NCBI GenBank assembly: GCA_030686995.1 | Contig: CM060681.1 | Location: 164,298,333 to 164,362,332 of the forward strand | DNA from: Artemisia argyi | Lineage: Eukaryota; Streptophyta; Magnoliopsida; Asterales; Asteraceae | Length of the DNA stretch: 64,000 nt | Direction of reading: 5' to 3' | Part shown: positions 11,154-20,009 of the stretch, one piece after another | How the letters are laid out: each line of letters begins with the position of its first letter | How positions within the stretch are numbered: position 1 is the first letter of the stretch | Translations under genes and position numbers: made by a program | The notes under the pieces: generated by a model | Databases searched by the model: none | What the model saw: only the letters and a program-made list of their open reading frames with translations | What the model was told of the DNA's origin: nothing

Positions 11154-12343
11154 TATTACTGTATTAATATAATCCCTTTGTAAATTTGAACACTTTTTTG
11201 TGTTTGGAGACATACCTCGCATTTGATGGGAAGTAATGAAGTGTGACCCGATATTAATGAGATGCAATAATAAAGTTTAGTCAACATAATGTTCAAAAAA
11301 ACAATTTAATGTAAGATACAACACAAATTAATTGAGGTTTTCAAATGAAAAGTGGTGTTCAAAAGGTTCTGAATGACAAACAAGATTTTTAAAGCTTTTT
11401 GACCGATGTTGATTCCTAAGAAGCTCTTATTAATGACAGCAAACACGTTTACATTCTTATGGAATCATTTTCCTATATTACTTTCTGACTTTCTGTTAAC
11501 GTACTTAAAATCAAAGTATCTTCAAAGAATAATATACCAAAAAGCTTTTCAAAAAAGATTTTCTTTAATAAAGCTTATGACTCACTCCACTTTTGCTATG
11601 ATGCTTTTAAACATAAAGATCCCAACACATTAAAATTTCAATTTTTTATTGTTCAACCAATATTTATGATGAATGTTGTGATTTTAAATCTCATAAACAT
11701 GAAACTTAAAATGAAATAATCCACTTGGTCACAAAAGTAACGTTTATGTATTATCTATAACTTAAATACTTGACCTTAAAACTATTGTTATAAACATTGA
11801 TCACGTTTTTAAATCGTTTTAATGATTTTCAACCACAAATGAATACGAATTAATAATAATGTTTTATCAAAGTACAAATGATTCTATAGGTCCCAAATTT
11901 CATATTTCATTAACTTCACAATGTCCACATGATGAACAAGTAGGTATGATGTAAGTAGGCCACTATCACATCTTGTGTTTGATTCCATAATTGTCAACAT
12001 ATAGATCTCGATGCACATGTAATTCTTTACCATATCGCCTCGACTTAAAAGAATTATGCGTTGTTATTATCATCTCAAATTATTTTCTAGTAACATCGCA
12101 TCTAAACGTTATGTACAAAAGCAATGTTCAAGTAAGTGTTATATAAACGAACATGAACTAAATGAGTGAAACAACAAACTTATGACGATAAATAAATGAA
12201 AGATGACAATCTACTAATCTTAATATCAACATTTTTTTATTATCCATTTCTATCAACTTAACTATGAATTACTACAAAATAAAAACGAATATTATGTATA
12301 TAGTAGAGATTAAGATGATTTTTTGAACACTATTAAATATAAA

Positions 12344-12378
<35 letters not shown>

Positions 12379-12589
12379 CATAAGAAAAATCAACCGTGTG
12401 TTTTAAATGTTAAGAAACCAACCGTGTGTCCATAGACCAATGGTAAGTGGATATTCATCAGACGTCGACTAAGTTATAATTCATAAAAAAACCGTGTGTT
12501 TTAAGTTTCAAAATTTGAGTATAAACTCTTTATAAGTAGTAGAGATTGATAGTTAGAATTACGTTAAATCTATTTTCAACATAAAAAGT
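11154..12589. other. AT-rich non-coding DNA, nothing recognised
   Basis: No gene or complete element seen. The ORF at 11406-11633 has no family resemblance. A T run (about 12350-12374) and two copies of AATTCATAA...ACCGTGTGTTTTAA about 100 bp apart (12376 and 12478) hint at a minus-strand retroposed fragment with a poly(A) tail, but no duplication could be confirmed. Confidence 0.5.
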
Positions 12590-13361
12590 TGTTAGAAGTA
12601 ACGGATAAAAAATTAATGAAATATGTCCGGACTCGAACATGAGACTTCTTGATTGCACACATTACGTATGAGTTTCAATTAATTAATAATAATCGTATTT
12701 AGTTATGAATAATTATTATTTTCACAAATAAACACTTAACGGTACCTAACGGTCGTTAGACGAAAGGAGAAGGACTAGATATGAAATAGTGGCCAAGAAG
12801 GATCCGGAAGGACCCCCCTTGGGCTAGTTTCGGCCGACCCATCCCCTAGGGATTAGGGTTGTTGTCTTGAGCTCCAAGATTTGAAAAACTATAAATACAA
12901 GGCCTCTTGTATTCATTTTTTCATCTTTTGGTTCCCTAGCAAACCTAACTTCTTCTTCTTCTCTTTCCTTTGAGCTATAGTCGATCCTATACACCCTTAT
13001 AGGGTTCCTATACGATTTCCTAAGGCTCAACAAAGTGTTTGGTTTGTTCTGTGAATCTAGAACCTAGCTTTTCTAATTGAAACGCTAATAGTACGTGTGT
13101 TCAAGATCGAAGTGTTAACATACTTTTGTTAAAAAAGTTTGCCCTATTCGACTACCATAAAAGTCGATCATCATAAATCCTTGTTAGGGTTTATATTGTT
13201 CTTGAATCTTGATTTCTTGTTCTTGCTAGAAATCACAACGGTATGCATATTCTTTATATTCGGTTAATTATATTACATGTATTATGATCTTTATATTCCG
13301 CTGCGTTACTTGATGATGATTACATGTTTTAAATAATTGTTATGATTTACATATTCCAACA
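12590..13361 (+). mobile_element. Element K: probable 5' LTR of a Ty1/copia retrotransposon
   Basis: The right end is well supported: TTCCAACA at 13354-13361 stands just before a methionine-tRNA primer site. The left end is tentative, chosen because TGTTAGAA at 12590 is the near-inverse of that terminus. Inside are a TATA box (TATAAATA at 12890-12897) and a CT-rich start region (12920-12970), as expected for U3-R. The 3' LTR lies outside the window or is lost, so neither the start nor the duplication can be verified. Confidence 0.5.
12890..12897 (+). promoter_or_regulatory. TATA box of the copia LTR
   Basis: CTATAAATAC context 470 bp before the LTR end; transcription would begin roughly 30 bp downstream in the CT-rich stretch. 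Confidence 0.5.
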
Positions 13362-13362
13362 G

Positions 13363-13374
13363 TGGTATCAGAGC
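13363..13374 (+). other. Copia primer-binding site (initiator Met-tRNA)
   Basis: TGGTATCAGAGC, one base after the LTR end, is the canonical plant Ty1/copia primer site complementary to the 3' end of initiator methionine tRNA. It fixes the element's orientation as + and its LTR end at 13361. Confidence 0.9.
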
Positions 13375-14887
13375 CATTAATACGTTGTAATTAGTTACCG
13401 AAATACATAAAATTGAACTGTGTATGATTATTACATGTTTATGGTGTTCTATAGTTTTTAAATTTTGTAAACCCTAATTTTTTTTATATGGGTCGATTCC
13501 CATTTTTTTAATTATTAGGGTTTTAGGTTTTGTAAAAACCCTAGGTTGCATGTAATCCTTTTATGTGGATTTTAATGAATATGTGCTATATGTCATTATT
13601 GATATGCGATCTTAGACTTGGTTATTGTTATAATAAGTGCTATGTGGGTATCCATGACAAAAACATGCATGTTTTGTCATGGATTATGGATGTTTTGACA
13701 TGATTTTGATATTACTTGATTCACATGCTTTATTTTTGCGATTAATAATTAATTAGGGTTTTTAGTAATAAATTGTTAAGACTTGTTTAATTACTAAAAA
13801 GATAATTAATTATGTAATTAGGGAAGACCCCATACTAATCGTATATTAAATCAATTACGTGTTATGTATACATGTTAATCGATTTTTTTGCATGTTCATT
13901 ATTTAAGTCATTTATTTTATTATTAAATTGCTATTTGTTTTTATGTGTTGTGACATGATAGTAAGCAAAAGGGTAATTTTCAAAATAAAATAATGAACTT
14001 GACTTAATAATGGTGAAATTAAGTTTTGAGCTTCTAAAATCATGAACTTTTGATTGATTGATGTGACTGTACATAATGGTCGGACGGTAAAGCTAATTAT
14101 GACAAACTATGTGGTGGACTGGTGGGTATAAGTGGAACCGGGTTTTTAAGGATCTTCGGACCACCTTTGGTTCTGCACTCGCTTGTGCGTCAAATTAGTC
14201 TCACCTTACAACCATTATATACGAAGCATCTTAAGGCAATGTTGTAATTTGCTCAACGCCTCAATTAAAACTTTGATGATTTTGCTCGTAAAGAAACTAA
14301 TGATTAAAAGTTTTTTTTATATGAAACCTTATGTGACAAAGTTGAATGCATGACATCTTTGTACATATTTACACACATCAAAACTTATACCCTTTAATTT
14401 AAGTTATATGCCATCCAATGAAACGGAAACATCTGAAGTTGTTATTTACAACAGGGTGTAACCTGACTAGATTGCAATGGAAGGGTAAACTACATGATTT
14501 CATTACTAGTAGATCAACTGATGTGATGAAATTATGTGAGTTTGTTGTTTCTTAAGTTGGTTAACTTAACTGAGTTGATAGTGGGAACTGATCACTCAAG
14601 ACATAAGATGGGGATAAAACATGCTTACATTGCAACTGCGGTTGGCAAATATGTAAATCCCATCACTTCTAGGAATTACAATTGAATATTGGCAATTGAG
14701 GCTCGACTCATACCTTATTGAATACGTTCATCACTACCAGATCAACTGATGTGATGAAACTATGTCGATTTGGATCCTAGTTTTTCAGTGAAAATTAAAT
14801 GGTTATATGTTTACATTTACTATGGGTATTTAATTTTCTTGGAACTTTATTATTGAAAGTACTAACTTTTGAATTTTTTATGTGGAA
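13375..14887 (+). other. Copia leader, non-coding
   Basis: About 1.5 kb between the primer site and gag. No ORF of interest. It holds a direct repeat of about 36 bp (around 14498-14536 and 14728-14766, sharing AGATCAACTGATGTGATGAA), about 230 bp apart. Its role is unknown; it may be a local duplication. Confidence 0.6.
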
Positions 14888-16840
14888 ATGGCTACACCCG
14901 AAAACACTAATATGAGCAACATGAGTTCTGCGTTCAAACAAATGATTGATCGAGACAAGTTGACTGGTGCAAATTTCAATGATTGGTATCAATCCTTAAG
15001 AATAGTTTTAAGGATGGCCAAAAGATTTGAATAAATTAGTAAGCCTCTTCCTATTGCTCCTGAAGGGACTGCATCTAATGCAGCCCATGAAGAATACAAC
15101 ATTGAATATGAGAAGCACAATGATGTGGCTTGTCTCATGTTGGTTAGGATGGACACCCAATCGCAAAAACAGTTTGAGAACTATGGTCCCATGGACATGA
15201 TCAATGAACTCAAACGGATGTTTGAGAAACCACCTGCTGCAGAATTATATGACTTGATAGAATCTCTGCACAATTGTAACAGGAAGCAGGAAAATCCGTG
15301 AGTGCCCATGTATTGGAGATGAAACGTTATTTGGACCAATTGGAGCAATTCGGCTGCGGATATGTGCAAAGCGTAAGTATTGGCCTCATTTTGCGATCCC
15401 TTAATCAGGATTTATATAGTGAGTTTGTGCACAACTACAATATGCATTGCAAGGGGAAGACAATAAGTGAAGTTCATGCAATGCTTATTGACTTTGAAAA
15501 AGGTTTGTCAAAGAAGGCACCTACACCTGCTCTAATGGCAATACAAGGTGGTAGGATTACTAAGAAAAATAAGCCCAACAAACCGCAACATGCGAACAAC
15601 AAGGGTAAAGGCGCTAGAAAGGGCAAACAAGTTGCGACTCATCAACAGAAGCCTAAAAAGTAGAATCCTCCTCCTAAGAAGAAGGAGACTCCTAATAAGG
15701 ATTTGGCTGCTTGTCACTACTGCAACACAACTTGACATTGGAAGCGGAACTGTCCATTGTTTCTATAGGAGTTGCGCCTCAACAAAAGTAAAACGCCTGG
15801 TAACGTCGCAAGCACTTCAGGTATGTTTATGATTGAATTATTTTCTTTTCCTCGTAAGAATAATTCCTGGATATATGATACGGGATGTGGCACTCACATT
15901 TGTAATACATCGCAGGGACTTAGAGGAGCAAGGAAGCTGGCCTATGGAGAAAGATACTTGTACGTAGGGAATGGCATACGTGCAGCAGTTGAAGCCATAG
16001 GGACTTTTGATTTAGTTTTACCTTTGGGTTTGATACTAGTATTGAATAATTGTCATTATGCAACCTCCATTATTAAGGGTGTTATTTCAGTTTCTTTGTT
16101 ATTGGATATGGGTTTTGTTCACACATTTATTAATAATGGAATTTCTGTTTTTTACTTTAATGCAATTCCAATAAATGGTGTGTTTGAAATTGATATGAAA
16201 AATCATGTGTCCAATAGAAATAATTCTATGTATAGTATTAGCAATAAGAGAATCAAGTCTAACTTGGATTCATCTTATCTTTGGCATTGTCGTCTTGAAA
16301 ATATTGGTAAAGATCGCATGGAAAAGCTGCAACATGATGGGCTTTTGCAAAATATCAATGATGAATCATTTGATAAATGCGAATCTTGCATATCTGGTAA
16401 GATGACAAGAAAACCTTTTTCACATCAAGTGGAAAGGGCTACAGATCTACTTGGATTAATACACATTGACGTGTGTGGTCCACTTAGACATGTGTCAAAA
16501 CACGGTGCTAGCTACTTCTTAACCTTTACGGATGATTATTATCGTTATGGTTATGTTTATTTACTTAAACATAAACATGAAGTCCTTGAAACATTCAAGG
16601 TTTTCAAAAGTGAAGTAGAATTACAACTCAGTAAAAAGATTAAAACTCTTCGATCCGATAGAGGTGGTGAATATTTAAGCCAAGAGTTTAAAGATCATTT
16701 AGCCGAGTGTGGAATTATCCATCAACTCACAGCTCCTTATAATCCACAACAAAATGGTGTATCTGAAAGGAGAGATCATACGTTGTTAGACATGGTACGA
16801 TCAATGTTCAATCTTACAACTCTACCCTTATCCTCTTGGG
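14888..16840 (+). pseudogene. Copia gag-protease-integrase, N-terminal part, degenerate
   Basis: Starts at ATG 14888. Gag has FKQMIDRDKLTGANFNDWY and later RYLDQLEQFGCGY, with stops at about 15032 and 15298 plus a frameshift. The nucleocapsid knuckle is CHYC...HWKRNC, with the intervening Gly codon changed to TGA near 15733. The frame 15772-16848 then carries a protease (WIYDTGCGTHIC), the integrase zinc-finger area with its HCRL motif but Asn where the next His is expected (HCRLENIG), and CESCISGK. The integrase catalytic acids are in HIDVCGP, RSDRGGEY and GVSERRDHTLLD. Cut at 16840 by solo LTR A; resumes at 18286. Confidence 0.9.
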
Positions 16841-16845
16841 ATTAT

Positions 16846-18285
16846 TGATGAGACTAAAAGTGTACCGCTTTTAGGGGGTCATTTAAGCCCAAAGTCGAGA
16901 TTATTTGATCAAATATTGCCCTAAATTGTTCCTTTTGTCATTTTAGGTACTTTTGAGAAGAAATCTGGAAAAGGAAGCATTTTGGACGTTTTTGAAGCGA
17001 AAAAGTGATTAAAAATGACAAAGTCTCCAAATCATGCTGAAAACAGTACCTGACAGCGTCAGGATTTGCCATTGACGCCGTCACTCATTGGCAAAGAGGT
17101 GGATAATCAAGTTACACGTTACGCGCCAGAATGTTTTTAGAAGATTTACACGTGACGGCGTCACCAAGGCCGTCACGTACAAAATATAAGAGACGGCCAA
17201 GAGATAGTTTACACATGACGGCATCAGAATTGGATCTAGGCAATACGAGAGTTTTTATGGCGGCGAGTTGACGGCGTCAGGATTTACACGTGACGCCGTC
17301 AGACTCAAAACTCTATATATAATTTTTGATTTTTCATTCATAGTGTGTGAAACTTTGGGAGGAAAACTTTGGAGAAACCCTAGCACGAATTTTACCTTAT
17401 TTTTAAGGGTTCCAAACCCTTGTTTCATCCATGTTTAATTGAAGATAAGTTTTCCAACAATCATTCAATATGTCTATGTGTTGTTTGATTCCATCTTATG
17501 CTTATCTTTATTTTAACATGCTAGTATAGGTTTTCTTTGTGTTTGCTTAGATGTAATGAAACTTAGTTATTGATTATTGGTTGGTTGTTTATTTCTAATT
17601 GTTGTGGATGAATGATTTTGATGTTAGGCTTAAGAAAACTGGCAGACTTCCAATTGATAACATGCTTAAACGTCTTAAGAAACATGATCGGATGTGTACT
17701 ACGATAAATTGGTTATATTTAATGCATAAGTAACTACTAAGGAGGCCATGTTAGGAGCTAGTAGTCCGCTCGACATAGGAAGAGGTAGAAGCTTATAGAG
17801 TTAGGGAAGATCGTACACGGCCCTACGAATGGTATTAAGGAATATAACCCGTCATCCATGCAATTGTAACAAACTAATCAACTAATAAAAGATAGCTAGG
17901 GAGTAGTGAAATCTAAGTAAACACACTTTCTCTTATTATTGTTTTTCTCCACATTTACTTTAGTGTCATTTTATTTTATTTGCATTTGTAGTTATTTGGT
18001 TTAGTTGACTAGCAACTAATTCTGCCCCTTCTTCCAAAACCCGAGATTTTTACTTGTATTCCAAAAAATATTAAAATACAAAAAGAATCATCCCTCACCT
18101 CTAGACCTAGTTTAATTGAGTTTTAACCCTAGCGAATACTATTATTTGAGTTGAACGATCAATCCTCCGGTACTTGCCACTATACTATACTACAACGGTC
18201 AGGTACACTGCCTGGTGGGGATTGCAAGCTTCTCGAGATCCCTCGAGAGGTAAAACCTTTTGCAAGGTTGCAAAATCACGCATCA
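16846..18285 (+). mobile_element. Element A: Athila-like solo LTR in the copia integrase (1440 bp)
   Basis: Starts TGATGAGACTAAAAG, ends CACGCATCA, flanked by the 5-bp duplication ATTAT (16841-16845 and 18286-18290). Removing the insert and one duplication restores the copia integrase frame. It is homologous along its length to the LTRs of B (18418) and F (34934): same TTTAGGGGGTCATTTAAGCC start, TGACG-rich U3, TATA box and TCGAGATCCCTCGAGAGG near the end. No internal sequence remains. Confidence 0.92.
17051..17322 (+). promoter_or_regulatory. TGACG palindrome cluster and TATA box in LTR A
   Basis: Copies or close variants of TGACGGCGTCA / TGACGCCGTCA at 17051, 17073, 17153, 17216, 17269 and 17291, several preceded by ACACG to give a G-box-like ACACGTGACG, and then TATATATAA at 17314-17322. 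By family knowledge, TGACG is the core of plant TGA-type bZIP sites and CACGTG is the G-box; enhancer function is inferred. Confidence 0.6.
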
Positions 18286-18417
18286 ATTATGCCCTTGAAA
18301 ATGCGGTTCGCATATTGAATATGGTTCCAACTAAGAAGGTTAATAAGATTCCATATGAATTATGGACAAGAAAAGCTCCCAACTTTTCTTACTTAAAGGT
18401 CTGGGGTTGTGAAGCGT
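18286..18417 (+). pseudogene. Copia integrase segment between two inserted LTRs
   Basis: The 132-bp island of element K left between solo LTR A and element B. It encodes YALENAVRILNMVPTKKV and PNFSYLKVWGCEA, the standard copia integrase C-terminal region. The open frame runs into LTR B and stops there, so the listed ORF ends (18174-18446) are chimeric. The copia frame resumes at 31645. Confidence 0.9.
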
Positions 18418-19838
18418 TGATGAGGCAAAAAATGAACCGTTTTTAGGGGGTCATTTAAGCCGGAATTGGAATTTATTTGATCAAATATTGCCCTAAATCA
18501 TTCCCTTTGTGATTTTAGGTACTTTGGGAGTGAATTCTGGAAAAGGAAGCATTTTTGATGTTTTTGGAGCATAAAAGTGAAGAAAACGGCAAAGTCTTAA
18601 TTTTCCTTGCTAGGAACAGTACCTGACGGCGTCAAGAAGAATTTTATGACGGCGTCAGGAGCAAAATAGATGACGGCCCAGAGAAAACGTGACGGCGTCA
18701 GAACAAGGGCGTCAAGAGTAAATGTGGTGACGGCCCAGAGCAGAGTTACACGTGACGGCGGTAGCTATGGATCTAGGCAGTCCGAGAACTTTATTGGCGG
18801 CGAGATGACGGCGTCAGATTTTTTCTCTTGACGCCGTCACCTCCTAAAATCTATATATACTTTTCTAATTTTCATTCATTAAAAATGGACTTGTGTGGAG
18901 AATACTAGGCCGAACTTTATAAACCCTAGCTCGTTTGTAACAGTATTTTCAAGGGTTTTCACCCCTTGAAACCCTTCATGTTCAATTGAGATAAGTTTTT
19001 TTTCAATTCATTCAATATGTCTATGTGTTGTTTGAATATATCTTACACTTGTCTTGATTTTAACATGCTAGGCTAGATCTATTGTGTGTTTGCTTAGATG
19101 TAATGAAACCTAGATGTTGATTATAGGTTGATTGCTTGTTTATAGTTGTAATGGATGAATGATTTCAATGTTAGGCTTATGAAAACTGGCAGATCTCCAT
19201 TGTGTAACTTGCTTGAACGTCTTAAGAAACATGAACCGATGTGTACTAGGTTTTTATGGTTGTATTTAATGCATGAGCGAATTCTAGTGATCCCATGTTA
19301 GGAGCTTCTTAGCCGGCTCGACATAGGAGTGAAGTAGGAGCTTATAGGATTGGGGAAGTAAGTACGCCACCCCATGAATGGTATTAAGGAATACAATCCG
19401 TCATCCATGCAACTGTAACAAGTAATTAACCTGTAAAAGATATCTAAGGAGTAGTGAAATCTAAGTAAACACAATTCTCCCATATAGTGTTTACACCACT
19501 ACCTTAAATTAGTTTATTTTTATTTATGTTATTTTATTTTGATTGCATTTTAGTTATTGGATTAGTTGATTAGCAACTAATTCCGCCCACTTTTCCAATA
19601 CCCGAGAATTTTATTTGCTTTTATAAAATATAAAAAAATACAAAAAGAATCATCCCTCGCCTCTAGGCCTAGTTTTTAGGCTTTCTAATCCTAGCGACAC
19701 TATTCCTGAGTTGAACGATCAATCCCCCGGTACTTGTCACTATACTATACTACAACGATCAGGTACACTGCCTGGTGGGGGTTGTAAGCTTCTCGAGATC
19801 CCTCGAGAGGTAAAGCCTGGTGCAATTCCCACGCATCA
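18418..19838 (+). repeat. Element B 5' LTR (1421 bp)
   Basis: TGATGAGGCAAAAAATG...CCCACGCATCA. Contains a TGACGGCGTCA cluster, TATA box (18852-18859) and a conserved block ACTGCCTGGTGGGGG then CGAGATCCCTCGAGAGG near the end. Compared with the 3' LTR, only scattered base differences and small indels are visible. Confidence 0.92.
18624..18859 (+). promoter_or_regulatory. TGACGGCGTCA cluster and TATA box in B 5' LTR
   Basis: Perfect 11-mers TGACGGCGTCA at 18624, 18647, 18690 and 18806, and the variant TGACGCCGTCA at 18829, with further TGACGGCC(C) half-sites at 18671 and 18728. CTATATATAC follows 12 bp after the last copy. The arrangement looks like an LTR U3 enhancer next to a core promoter. 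The 3' LTR carries the same cluster (30426-30662). Confidence 0.62.
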
Positions 19839-19845
19839 AGTTTTT

Positions 19846-19861
19846 TAGCGCCGTTGCCGGG
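19846..19861 (+). other. Element B primer-binding site (Asp-tRNA type, one mismatch)
   Basis: TTAGCGCCGTTGCCGGGG, 7-8 bases after the LTR, matches the Athila-type site TGGCGCCGTTGCCGG complementary to the 3' end of plant Asp-tRNA, except that the first GG is AG. The change weakens pairing at the tRNA 3' terminus slightly. Confidence 0.75.
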
Positions 19862-20009
19862 GAATAGTTATTGTCTAGGTTAGGATTTCTTTTTATTAGG
19901 TCTACTTGCAAGATACTTTTCTAGTAAGATTTTATTTTTATTTTTAGATTCTCTTTAGTCTATCTTATTTCTTCGTGCCTTTGTTCGTAACTTCTTACCA
20001 TCCGACATC

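Noticed and set aside
12376..12710. Possible minus-strand SINE (T run, GGACTCGAACATGAGAC resembling an inverted box B)
   Set aside because: No convincing box A, no matching target duplication; left as undecided non-coding DNA.
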